From: an uncultured Flavobacteriales bacterium | GTDB lineage: Bacteria > Bacteroidota > Bacteroidia > Flavobacteriales_E > Vicingaceae | Length of the DNA: 64,000 nt | Assembly: GCA_937901255.1 (NCBI GenBank) | Contig: CALCHN010000047.1 | Coordinates: 7,149 to 71,148, forward strand | Direction: 5' to 3' | Part shown: positions 34,827 to 42,192 of the stretch, piece by piece | Layout: each line of letters starts with the position of its first letter | How positions within the stretch are numbered: position 1 is the first letter of the stretch | The notes under the pieces: model-generated | What the model was told of the DNA's origin: nothing | Database searches by the model: none | Seen by the model: the letters and a program-made list of their open reading frames with translations, nothing else | Program-made: the position numbers and the translations under genes

Positions 34827-35597
34827 ATGAACGCAACGGAACAAGGAAACGTAAAATTTGAAATTAATGAAAAAGGGATAGCAACCATAGAGTTTTTTCA
34901 CCCTATGAGTAATTCATTACCCGGAAAAGTATTGAATAAATTAGCCAATACCATTACCGAATTAGGAAATAATGAACAAGTAAAAGTTATAATTCTTAAA
35001 TCGGAAGGAGATAGAGCTTTTTGTGCAGGTGCAAGTTTTGATGAATTAATTTCCATTGATGATATGGAAACCGGAAAAGTATTTTTCTCGGGTTTTGCCA
35101 ATGTGATTAATGCTGCCAGAAAATGTCCTAAATTTATTATTGGAAGAGTACAAGGTAAAGCTGTTGGCGGTGGCGTAGGTATGGCAAGTGCTGTTGATTA
35201 TTGTTATGCCACTAAATTTGCGGCTGTTAAATTGAGTGAATTAGCCGTTGGCATTGGTCCTTTTGTGGTTGGTCCTGTTGTAGAAAGAAAAATAGGCACT
35301 TCAGCAATGAGTATGTTAGCCATTAATGCTACCGAATGGTATCCTGCCGAATGGGCGAAAGAAAAATCATTGTATGCCGAAATTTTTGACTCTATTGAAG
35401 CAATGGATGAAGCCATTGATGTATTAGCAAATAAATTAGCTCAATCTAACCCTGAAGCAATGAGCATGCTGAAAAAAGTATTTTGGGAAGGAACAGAACA
35501 TTGGGATGCCTTACTTAGCGAACGTGCAGCCATGAGCGGAAAATTAGTGCTTTCTGATTTTACTAGAAATGCGATAAATGCTTTTAAGAAGAAATAA
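34827..35597 (+). CDS. Enoyl-CoA hydratase/isomerase family protein
   Basis: The 256-residue crotonase-fold protein has oxyanion-hole motifs KSEGDRAFCAGASFDEL and GKAVGGGVGMASAVDYC. The usual catalytic Glu positions near 110-140 are partly replaced (KLSELAVGIGPFVVGP retains one Glu), so the exact reaction is unclear. Members hydrate enoyl-CoA, isomerise it or hydrolyse acyl-CoA. The N-terminal VKFEINEKGIATIEFFHP is typical. The gene stands alone between the large surface protein and a convergent hypothetical gene 19 bp away. Confidence 0.88.
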   Translation: MNATEQGNVKFEINEKGIATIEFFHPMSNSLPGKVLNKLANTITELGNNEQVKVIILKSEGDRAFCAGASFDELISIDDMETGKVFFSGFANVINAARKCPKFIIGRVQGKAVGGGVGMASAVDYCYATKFAAVKLSELAVGIGPFVVGPVVERKIGTSAMSMLAINATEWYPAEWAKEKSLYAEIFDSIEAMDEAIDVLANKLAQSNPEAMSMLKKVFWEGTEHWDALLSERAAMSGKLVLSDFTRNAINAFKKK

Positions 35598-35616
35598 AAT
35601 AATCTTTATTAGTTAG

Positions 35617-36114
35617 TTATTGACTAACAACATTTACCAACTGCTTGTGCCAACTATTTTTTAATGGCACTTCCCAAGTAGTATCAAATTCTTTTTTAGT
35701 GGTAATGGTATTGTTGAACACGATGGTGTCTTCGTTAATTTTATTGTCGTTATAAAGTGTTTCAAAGTCGTTTAACTTTACTAAAACAGCTTTCTCATCT
35801 TCTTTGTAAGATTGATTCATTCTGTCTAACAAGCTCAATTCTAATTCTTGTTCTAATTCCTTCATTAGTTTTACAGATGCATCTTGAGCTCTTCCACACA
35901 TGGTATCGCCTTGTTCATCTACAAATAATACAATAAACGCGTCATATAAAATAGTGAACGTTCCTTTTACCATATTTCCATGCGATTCCCAAGTATCAAT
36001 AAAATCGTCTATACGAATTTGAATGTGCTTTTTTTCGTCTTCATTAAAGTGACGGTCGCTTTGGTAAATCCAAACTTTAGCATTATCGGGATATTGAATA
36101 TAATCGTTGTTCAT
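35617..36114 (-). CDS. Conserved Bacteroidota hypothetical protein
   Basis: This 165-residue acidic cytosolic protein has no signal peptide or membrane segment. It has the recognisable start VWIYQSDRHFNEDEKKHIQI and the central TFTILYDAFIVLFVDEQ. Similar proteins in this phylum are often mislabelled ABC transporter ATPase, yet no Walker A or signature motif exists here. ETLYNDNKINEDTIVFNNTI and a final WEVPLKNSWHKQLV are recognisable landmarks. Function is unknown. It is convergent with the enoyl-CoA hydratase and divergent from the ybaB unit. Confidence 0.75.
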   Translation of the reverse strand: MNNDYIQYPDNAKVWIYQSDRHFNEDEKKHIQIRIDDFIDTWESHGNMVKGTFTILYDAFIVLFVDEQGDTMCGRAQDASVKLMKELEQELELSLLDRMNQSYKEDEKAVLVKLNDFETLYNDNKINEDTIVFNNTITTKKEFDTTWEVPLKNSWHKQLVNVVSQ

Positions 36115-36241
36115 TTTTTAAGATTTAGAACTACAAAATTAAGCTAATTCTTAGTAACCTGAGTTCAATTATTATATAAACTCTAAATTATTCACAATAT
36201 TTTTTTGCAATTGTTGATGAACAATGCCTACTATTATTTAG

Positions 36242-36249
36242 TACTTTTG
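36242..36249 (+). promoter_or_regulatory. -7 promoter box upstream of the small membrane protein/ybaB unit
   Basis: TACTTTTG matches TAnnTTTG exactly. A TTG at 36214-36216 is 25 bp upstream, slightly longer than the usual spacing. Transcription near 36255 would leave a very short leader before the TTG start at 36269. Confidence 0.45.
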
Positions 36250-36268
36250 TTTTATAAAACTTACTCCA

Positions 36269-36436
36269 TTGCTTAGAAAAGATAAAATAAAAATAATTAT
36301 AGGTCTGTTACTTCCTGCTATTAATCTTATTACTTATTTTATAATTGGTAAGGAAGGCAACACCATGAAAATTGTTGCAGGAAGCAGTTTGTTTATCTGG
36401 TTAATAACCATGTACATCACTAATAAAAAACAATAA
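36269..36436 (+). CDS. 55-residue two-helix membrane protein upstream of ybaB
   Basis: An open frame from TTG 36269 to TAA 36434-36436 encodes a short basic start (MLRKDKIK), a first hydrophobic helix IIIGLLLPAINLITYFIIG, a polar turn KEGNTMK, a second helix IVAGSSLFIWLITMYIT, and a basic end NKKQ. It lies directly behind a promoter box and stops 5 bp before ybaB. There is no ATG before residue 34, so the start codon is uncertain (TTG at 36269, or another non-ATG codon). The membrane topology with basic ends and the operon spacing support a real gene; function unknown. Confidence 0.5.
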   Translation: MLRKDKIKIIIGLLLPAINLITYFIIGKEGNTMKIVAGSSLFIWLITMYITNKKQ

Positions 36437-36441
36437 AAGAT

Positions 36442-36759
36442 ATGTTTGATAAATTTTTGGGTAAAAACCTCATGGGAAAAATGGGGGAAATGCAAAAACA
36501 AATGGAAGAAATCAAGCAAAAGCTTGAAAATATTTCTGTAATTGGTGAAGCCGAAAATGGTAAAGTAAGAGTGGTTGCTAACGGAAACAGAATGATTAAC
36601 AATATTATTATTGATGAAGAATACAAAAATACTGTTTCAGCAGAAAACCTTCAAGAAACGATTGCTTTAGCAGCCAACAGAGCTTTAGAACAAGCCGAAA
36701 GAATTGAAAAATCTGAAATGAGCCATGCTGCTATGGGCATTTTACCCGGTTTAGGATAA
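36442..36759 (+). CDS. ybaB: YbaB/EbfC nucleoid-associated protein
   Basis: A 105-residue dimeric DNA-binding protein with the YbaB layout: an N-terminal long helix (KMGEMQKQMEEIKQKLENI), the strand pair GKVRVVANGNRMINNIII, and a C-terminal helix (ENLQETIALAANRALEQAER). Length matches E. coli YbaB (109). YbaB proteins coat DNA and are often located beside recombination genes; here the partners are a small membrane protein and a TauE-like permease. The ATG of the downstream gene overlaps its TAA stop by 1 bp. Confidence 0.92.
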   Translation: MFDKFLGKNLMGKMGEMQKQMEEIKQKLENISVIGEAENGKVRVVANGNRMINNIIIDEEYKNTVSAENLQETIALAANRALEQAERIEKSEMSHAAMGILPGLG

Positions 36760-37535
36760 TGGAATTTTTAATTATTGGTAGTGTAGCTTTTTTAACCTCT
36801 ATCCTAACCTTCTTTTCTGGTTTTGGAGTGGGAACCATTCTTACTCCTGCTTTTGTACTATTTTTCCCCATAGATATTGCTGTTGCTATGACAGCCACTG
36901 TTCATTTTCTGAACAACCTCTTTAAAATGGGATTAACTTTTAAAGACATTAACAAAAATGTGCTGATAAAATTCGGTATTACTGCCATTCCGTTAGCATT
37001 TTTGGGTGCTTGGCTACTAATGAATTTTTCTAATAATAACCGAATACTTTATGAATTTACTATTGGAGATAAAATACTTACTATTAAGTTAGTAGAATTG
37101 ATTATTGGCATTATGATGCTCATTTTTGCCATTTTTGAATTGTTGCCAACCACCAATAAAACAGTATTAAAAAACAACATGCTTTATTTGGGTGGTGCCA
37201 TAAGTGGTTTTTTTGGTGGTTTATCAGGACATCAAGGTGCGTTGAGAACTATTTTTTTACTCCGAAGTGGATTGACCAAAGAAAGTTTTATAGCTACAGG
37301 AATTGCTATTGCTTGTATTGTGGATGTAAGCCGAATAAGTATCTATTTTGCTAAGTTAGAAAGTATTTCCTTAACAGACAACTTATGGATAATAACTTTT
37401 ACTACACTTTGTGCTTTTGCGGGAGCTTTTATTGGTAAAAAATTACTCAAAAAAGTTACCATTACTTTTATTCAGTATGTGGTGTCTATTTTAATCATTA
37501 TTATTTCTGTATTGCTGATTGTTGGGATTATTTAA
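36759..37535 (+). CDS. TauE/SafE-family sulfite/organosulfonate exporter-like permease
   Basis: A 258-residue protein with seven to eight predicted membrane helices in two repeats. The first repeat has the family motif FFSGFGVGTILTPAFVLFFP and AVAMTATVHFLNNL, and the second has GGAISGFFGGLSGHQGALRT. TauE/SafE proteins move sulfite, sulfoacetate or related anions, but most members are uncharacterised. It is translationally coupled to ybaB (1-bp overlap) and followed by a palindromic repeat. Confidence 0.87.
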   Translation: MEFLIIGSVAFLTSILTFFSGFGVGTILTPAFVLFFPIDIAVAMTATVHFLNNLFKMGLTFKDINKNVLIKFGITAIPLAFLGAWLLMNFSNNNRILYEFTIGDKILTIKLVELIIGIMMLIFAIFELLPTTNKTVLKNNMLYLGGAISGFFGGLSGHQGALRTIFLLRSGLTKESFIATGIAIACIVDVSRISIYFAKLESISLTDNLWIITFTTLCAFAGAFIGKKLLKKVTITFIQYVVSILIIIISVLLIVGII

Positions 37536-37546
37536 AGCCCCACCCA

Positions 37547-37577
37547 ACCTCCCCTAAGGGGAGGAGTTTCCAACGCA
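37547..37577 (+). repeat. GC-rich palindromic repeat after the TauE-like gene
   Basis: CTCCCCTAAGGGGAG is a perfect palindrome followed by GAGTTTCCAACGCAC. The tail is close to ACTTTTCCAACACAC at 60291-60305 in another repeat copy. Confidence 0.6.
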
Positions 37578-37653
37578 CAAAGCCAAGTTAACTGTTAATT
37601 GTTAATACTTGACTTTTAGATTAAACAATTGGTACATTTTTACATTTATCAAC

Positions 37654-38625
37654 TCACTCATTCCACAACCTCAACTGCAATTCTAAATCTTCAACTATTT
37701 CTGTAAAAATTTTAAAATGCGTGTAATGTTTTAATACCTCTTCAAAGTCAGTTAATGGTTTAGAATAATTAGGTTCAAAATGATTTTTAGAGGTATGAAT
37801 TGCAGCATACATTCTATTATTTACAAATGAAAAAGCAATATTGTTATTAATTTTTTCTTTGTAAGCCAATAATTTTTCCATAAAGCTGGAAGAAAGCACA
37901 TAACGTGCTTCTACTTGGTCTTCTCCATAAACCAAAAAGTTTTTGTTAAACTCACTATTTTCAAGTGTTATTAAATGTCCGTTATTCATAGCTTCTTTTA
38001 TTGTCAAACTTAATCTAGTTAAGTAAGATGTTTTGCTTTTTGAAAGCACTATGGTTTTATAATTCAAATTTTTGTTAAAAGAAGCCGAAATAAAAAGTCC
38101 TCTAAAACTTATGGTTGACTTAATTAACCTAAATTTATATACATTCATTTCAGAAAACTGAATGGTGGAGTTTCCGAAAACACATTTTAAATAATCTTCT
38201 CCCATTGTTGATTCGGTGATTTTAAATCGATTATGCATTAGAAGATTGCTATTGTTTAATACATTGTATGATAATTTTTGACGAGGTATATACTCATAAT
38301 CATCAAACATAAAACCCAATATTTTAAACATAATTTTATTCTTGTAAATCACTCTTAGTCTTCTAAAATTTTGAATTCTACTGTTAACAGCAACTATTGG
38401 TATATAAAACCATCCGAACATTGCAAAAATTACCGAAATAGCAAACAAGAATGTCGACAGTTCTTCAATCCCTAATGTTAAGAAGTATATATTTACAGCA
38501 TACAAAAAATAACCTCCATAAAAAATTAAATAAAACCAAAGCTTAATCTTTTTTCTTCTTTTCTCTAGTATTTCTAAATCAGAAAGTAACTCTCTAGTAA
38601 AAAATGTATAAAAATCCTTATTCAA
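37654..38625 (-). CDS. DUF3137 family membrane protein
   Basis: A 323-residue protein with two N-terminal membrane helices (LWFYLIFYGGYFLYAVNIYF and FLFAISVIFAMFGWFYIPIV, about 30-80) and a soluble C-terminal domain. The segment EFNKNFLVYGEDQVEARYVL, followed by SSFMEKLLAYKEK, is characteristic of DUF3137. Such proteins are inner-membrane proteins of unknown role. It faces the rnpB gene across a 105-bp divergent gap and has no close neighbours on its own strand. Confidence 0.8.
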   Translation of the reverse strand: MNKDFYTFFTRELLSDLEILEKRRKKIKLWFYLIFYGGYFLYAVNIYFLTLGIEELSTFLFAISVIFAMFGWFYIPIVAVNSRIQNFRRLRVIYKNKIMFKILGFMFDDYEYIPRQKLSYNVLNNSNLLMHNRFKITESTMGEDYLKCVFGNSTIQFSEMNVYKFRLIKSTISFRGLFISASFNKNLNYKTIVLSKSKTSYLTRLSLTIKEAMNNGHLITLENSEFNKNFLVYGEDQVEARYVLSSSFMEKLLAYKEKINNNIAFSFVNNRMYAAIHTSKNHFEPNYSKPLTDFEEVLKHYTHFKIFTEIVEDLELQLRLWNE

Positions 38626-38718
38626 CTCTATTTATTTTTTGATAAAACTACAGTTTTTCTGAAAATAAAAAAACAAAGCATCCTTACAGACAATAAAACA
38701 ACCAACAACTTATTTGCT

Positions 38719-38726
38719 TAACTTTG
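38719..38726 (+). promoter_or_regulatory. -7 promoter box of rnpB
   Basis: TAACTTTG matches TAnnTTTG exactly and ends 4 nt before the predicted 5' end of RNase P RNA, the right distance for a transcription start. Confidence 0.6.
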
Positions 38727-38730
38727 CATT

Positions 38731-39108
38731 GCAAATCGTTCTATCGCTGTTTCATTTTTAATGAGAGAGAGGAAAGTCCGGGCAGCACAGAGTATCCTAC
38801 CTAGCGAAAGCTAGGGTATTGTTTCAGGAACGGAACAATAACAGAAAGTGCCACAGAAAATAGACTACCTCAATTTATTGAGGAAAAGGTGAAAAGGTGA
38901 GGTAAGAGCTCACCAGTTACAAAAGTAATTTTGTAAGCTAGGCAAACCTTAGGAGCTGAAAAATCAAATAAACCAAGGCTTGAGGGTTACTCGCCTAATC
39001 TTGGAGGGTAGATTGTTAGTTCGTGGAGGCAACTCCCCGACTAGATAAATGATAGAAACCTTAGCCAATGTATTGGTAAAAGGTACAGAACCTGGCTTAC
39101 AGATTTGC
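38731..39108 (+). ncRNA. rnpB: RNase P RNA (bacterial type A)
   Basis: About 378 nt from GCAAATCGTTCTATC to GGCTTACAGATTTGC, whose ends pair (GCAAATC/GATTTGC, helix P1). The universal core motifs are present in order: GAGGAAAGTCCGGGC near 38770, CAGAGT, ACAGAAAATAGAC, GGTAAGAGCTCACC, a GGCAAACC segment, and GATAGAAACC with ACAGAACCTGGCTTACAG at the 3' side. This RNA is the catalytic part of RNase P, which removes tRNA 5' leaders. T-rich sequence (39109-39115) follows as terminator. The rnpA protein gene is not in the window. Confidence 0.95.
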
Positions 39109-39130
39109 TTTTTTTATAAAACAAAATAAT

Positions 39131-39775
39131 ATGAAATATAAAAACATTTTAATATTAGTTTCAATAATTTCATTAGTGATTTTTTCAATTTCTTGTACTA
39201 AAGAAACTACTGATGATTCTATACCAACTATTTATTTAACTGTATTACACAAATCCGATTCGAGTGCAGTACCAGATGTAACAATAACCCAAAGAGATGA
39301 TGACCCTTTTATTACAGCAGACGAATTCTTAGGATGTACAGATCAAAATGGAAATGTAGTAATAAAAACTTTGAGGCAACTTAAAATAATGTATAAATGT
39401 GATGAAGCACTATGGGCCAGTTATCAAAAAAAAGAATTTTATCCTGTAAACAAAAACCCAATTATTTCCAAATTATTAAATCATGTAATTGACACTGTTT
39501 ATTTAACAAAAAAACCAAAGTTGTATGTTAACTTTAACAAAGTAAATACATACTCCAATCAAGATACTATTCTTGTTTATTTGCCTTACTTTGGTAAACA
39601 ATATTACAAAATATACTCACCATGCAATACTATAGATGGAACTACAATTCAATTAGGTCCCCCTCTCTCTTTTAATGAAACGTATGTAATTAAATGGGAA
39701 ATAAACAGCACTATCTTTAATGATTCCATCTTCACAGGAAATCAAGAGGAAGTTTATTATAACCTAAATTATTAG
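39131..39775 (+). CDS. Predicted lipoprotein of unknown function
   Basis: The 214-residue protein starts with MKYKNILILVSIISLVIFSI and a lipobox SC at residue 22, so it is probably anchored in a membrane facing the periplasm or surface. The mature part has an early strand TIYLTVLHKSDSSAVPDVTI, which suggests a carboxypeptidase-regulatory or Ig-like fold, and further beta-rich sequence. No named family is recognised. It follows rnpB by 22 bp and converges with msrB, overlapping it by 4 bp. Confidence 0.7.
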   Translation: MKYKNILILVSIISLVIFSISCTKETTDDSIPTIYLTVLHKSDSSAVPDVTITQRDDDPFITADEFLGCTDQNGNVVIKTLRQLKIMYKCDEALWASYQKKEFYPVNKNPIISKLLNHVIDTVYLTKKPKLYVNFNKVNTYSNQDTILVYLPYFGKQYYKIYSPCNTIDGTTIQLGPPLSFNETYVIKWEINSTIFNDSIFTGNQEEVYYNLNY

Positions 39776-40311
39776 TCCGGAACAAAATCCAACACGATGG
39801 AGTTCATACAAAAACGCTTGTAAGTTGGTGGTGGTCCATCATCAAAAATATGCCCTAAGTGAGAATCGCAACGTCCGCAAGTTACTTCTGTCCTTACCAT
39901 TCCGTGACTTAAATCTTTTATGTAATTTACACTGTTAGGATGTATGGTTTCATAAAAACTAGGCCAACCACAACTGCTTGCAAATTTCGCATCCGAACGA
40001 AATAAATGATTTCCGCAAACAGCACAATAATAATCTCCTTTGGTATCGGTTTCATAATATTTCCCTGAAAAAGCCCATTCTGTTCCTTTTTCTCGAGCTA
40101 CTTTGTACATTTCTTCAGGCAAAATTGTTTTCCAAACAGAATCGCTTACCGCTAACTTAGTAGTATCTGTTCTAGAATAATAAGGATTATCATTTTTAGT
40201 ATTTTCGTTGGTATTATCCATAGTTGATTTTTTTTGAGCATTGCTACATTGTGTCAACAACAAACTGCAGCACGCCATAATAATTATTTTTGAATAGATC
40301 ATCATATTCAT
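39772..40311 (-). CDS. msrB: Peptide-methionine (R)-S-oxide reductase, exported lipoprotein form
   Basis: A 179-residue MsrB with an N-terminal lipoprotein signal (IIIMACCSLLLTQC-SNAQ). The catalytic domain has EMYKVAREKGTEWAFSGKY, zinc-binding CAVC and CGRC pairs, GWPSFYE, HLGHIFDDG, and RFCMNS with the catalytic Cys. It repairs methionine-R-sulfoxide in envelope proteins, as suggested by the lipobox. The normal cytosolic enzyme lacks such a leader. The 3' end overlaps the lipoprotein gene by 4 bp. Confidence 0.94.
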   Translation of the reverse strand: MNMMIYSKIIIMACCSLLLTQCSNAQKKSTMDNTNENTKNDNPYYSRTDTTKLAVSDSVWKTILPEEMYKVAREKGTEWAFSGKYYETDTKGDYYCAVCGNHLFRSDAKFASSCGWPSFYETIHPNSVNYIKDLSHGMVRTEVTCGRCDSHLGHIFDDGPPPTYKRFCMNSIVLDFVPD

Positions 40312-40395
40312 CTTTCAGTAAACTTAAACAATTAACATTTACTAACAAAATTTGGTACGATAAAATTATGCTAAGAATCATAATAAAAGTTACTT

Positions 40396-40464
40396 TAACT
40401 CACCCCCTACCCCCTCTCTTTAAAGAGAGGGAAAAAGTTATCGCAAGATAACTATAGGGGTGAG
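40396..40464. repeat. Palindromic repeat doublet upstream of mdh
   Basis: An outer inverted repeat CTCACCCCCTA / TATAGGGGTGAG surrounds two inner hairpins: CTCTCTTTAAAGAGAG and AGTTATCGCAAGATAACT. It is a long cruciform-capable, GC-rich element in an AT-rich gap between divergent genes. Confidence 0.7.
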
Positions 40465-40503
40465 TCATTAATATTTATTTTTTTTACAAAAGCTTAAAGA
40501 GTC

Positions 40504-40534
40504 TTGGTAATAATTTTTAGATTGTTTAATTTCG
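40504..40534 (+). promoter_or_regulatory. Probable mdh promoter
   Basis: TTG (40504-40506), 20 bp, TAATTTCG (40527-40534), one mismatch to TAnnTTTG after a shortened spacer. Transcription would begin near 40540, leaving about 40 nt before the ATG at 40581. Confidence 0.4.
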
Positions 40535-40580
40535 TGCTACTTAAATGCTATATATTAATCCTCTTAAAAATAAAAAAATT

Positions 40581-41516
40581 ATGAAAGTAACAGTAGTAGG
40601 TGCAGGAGCTGTAGGAGCTAGTTGTGCCGAGTACATTGCCATTAAAAACTTCGCTTCAGAAGTTGTTTTAGTAGATATTAAAGAAGGTTTTGCCGAAGGT
40701 AAGGCAATGGACTTAATGCAAACAGCTTCTTTAAATGGTTTCGATACTAAAATTACAGGAAGTACAAACGATTATTCAACTACAGCAGGTAGTGATGTTG
40801 CTGTTATTACTAGTGGTATTCCAAGAAAACCGGGTATGACTCGTGAAGAGTTAATCGGGATTAATGCAGGAATTGTAAAAACAGTTACTGAGAACTTATT
40901 AAAACACTCTCCAAATGTTATTATTATTGTGGTGAGTAATCCTATGGATACCATGACCTATTTAGTACATAAATCTACCAACATTCCTAAACACAGAATT
41001 ATTGGAATGGGTGGAGCGTTAGATAGTGCTCGTTTTAAATACAGATTGGCTGAAGCATTAGATTGCCCTGCTTCTGATGTTGATGGAATGGTAATTGGCG
41101 GACATAGTGACACTGGAATGGTTCCATTAATTGAAAAAGCAGTAAGAAATAGTGTACCTGTATCTGAATTTTTATCGGCAGACAGAATGGCTAAAATTGT
41201 AGAGGATACTAAAGTTGGTGGAGCTACATTAACAGGTTTATTAGGAACTTCTGCTTGGTATGCTCCGGGAGCTGCCGTTTCTGAATTGGTTAGAGCTATT
41301 GCACAGGATTCTAAAAAAATATTCCCTTGCTCTGCTTTATTAGAAGGTGAATACGGATTATCTGATTTAGCAATTGGTGTTCCTTGTGTTTTAGGTAAAA
41401 ACGGAATTGAAAAAATTGTTGAAATCAAGTTATCTGATAACGAAAAAGCTAAATTAACTGAAAGTGCTGAAGGTGTTAAAAAAACCAATGCTGATTTAAA
41501 TAGCGTTTTAGCTTAA
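40581..41516 (+). CDS. mdh: Malate dehydrogenase (NAD, LDH-like)
   Basis: The 311-residue enzyme starts at ATG 40581 (MKVTVVGAGAVGASCAEYIA), with the Rossmann glycine motif at the very N-terminus as expected; an upstream ATG at 40545 would add 12 residues without match. Other signatures are VVLVDIKEG (NAD-binding Asp), ITSGIPRKPGMTREELIGIN with the substrate-loop Arg, VVSNPMDTMTYL, GMGGALDSARF, and active-site VIGGHSDTGMVPL. It interconverts malate and oxaloacetate in the TCA cycle. The substrate loop RKPGM identifies malate rather than lactate. It is followed by a strong terminator. Confidence 0.96.
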   Translation: MKVTVVGAGAVGASCAEYIAIKNFASEVVLVDIKEGFAEGKAMDLMQTASLNGFDTKITGSTNDYSTTAGSDVAVITSGIPRKPGMTREELIGINAGIVKTVTENLLKHSPNVIIIVVSNPMDTMTYLVHKSTNIPKHRIIGMGGALDSARFKYRLAEALDCPASDVDGMVIGGHSDTGMVPLIEKAVRNSVPVSEFLSADRMAKIVEDTKVGGATLTGLLGTSAWYAPGAAVSELVRAIAQDSKKIFPCSALLEGEYGLSDLAIGVPCVLGKNGIEKIVEIKLSDNEKAKLTESAEGVKKTNADLNSVLA

Positions 41517-41543
41517 TTAGTGTTTGTTTGTAAAGCCCAACTT

Positions 41544-41632
41544 CTTCGTTATACTTGTTTTAAAAATCAGTCATTTACCAAAGTAAACTCCTGATTTTCA
41601 AAAACTGCGAAAGCCTCGAATTTGAACTTTAC
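41544..41632 (+). repeat. Nested-palindrome dispersed repeat, copy 2
   Basis: CTTCGTTAT...CAGTCATTTAC...AGTAAACTCCT...GAAAGCCTCG..TTTGAA aligns with the minus strand of 811-898. Here the flanking stem is AAAATCAG / CTGATTTT, different from copy 1 but again self-complementary. It lies between mdh and its terminator. Confidence 0.7.
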
Positions 41633-41674
41633 AATTCAACCACTTAACATTTTAAACAGCCCTTATAAATTTTA

Positions 41675-41714
41675 AAAACCTGTCAGAAATTAAAACCACT
41701 GACAGGTTTTTTTT
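41675..41714 (+). terminator. Terminator downstream of mdh
   Basis: Perfect 12-bp stem AAAACCTGTCAG / CTGACAGGTTTT with a 12-nt loop, followed by TTTT. Confidence 0.85.
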
Positions 41715-41730
41715 CTAATACCCCTGCCCT

Positions 41731-42156
41731 ATGCAAACGAAAATTCCTTTTAAAATTATTCCTATTGAAGACGATGGTTTTCACCTACAGTTAAAAGTTA
41801 CCATTAATGGTATTGCAGCTAATTTAATTTTAGACACCGGAGCTTCAAGAAGTGTTTTCGACCAAACGAGAATTGCTCAATTCACCAAAAACAACCATAT
41901 AGAAGATTTAGATAGATTATCTACAGGTTTAGGTACTAACACTATGACTAGCAAAAAAGTTACTTTAGAAGAACTTCAACTCAATGACATTACAATTAAA
42001 AACTATGAAGCTACCATTTTAGATTTAGCACATGTAAATCAGTCTTACGAGAAATTGGAGCTAGAAGTAATAGATGGTGTTTTAGGTAGTGATATTTTAA
42101 CTGAATACAATGCCATTATAGATTACGGTAAAAAAGAGTTAGTCTTAAATAGCTAG
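41731..42156 (+). CDS. Retropepsin-like clan AA aspartyl protease domain protein
   Basis: A 141-residue protein built around one aspartic-protease half-domain: active-site motif LILDTGASRSVFD (Asp near residue 34), the flap-like region GLGTNTMTSKKVTLEEL, and the hydrophobic glycine motif VIDGVLGSDILTEYNAIIDY. Such single-domain forms act as dimers. There is no signal peptide, so it is likely cytosolic, though many Bacteroidota relatives are exported. It lies between the mdh terminator and rlmF (36 bp apart). Substrate unknown. Confidence 0.85.
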   Translation: MQTKIPFKIIPIEDDGFHLQLKVTINGIAANLILDTGASRSVFDQTRIAQFTKNNHIEDLDRLSTGLGTNTMTSKKVTLEELQLNDITIKNYEATILDLAHVNQSYEKLELEVIDGVLGSDILTEYNAIIDYGKKELVLNS

Positions 42157-42192
42157 TTTTGCCTTTTACTCCAATCCAATAATCCCCCTTAG

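Noticed and set aside
40545..40580. ATG start for mdh
   Set aside because: It would put 12 residues before the Rossmann motif and begins almost at the predicted transcript start.
40958..41488. 176-residue frame antisense to mdh
   Set aside because: It exists because of codon bias in the opposite strand of a well-supported gene and shows no domain pattern.
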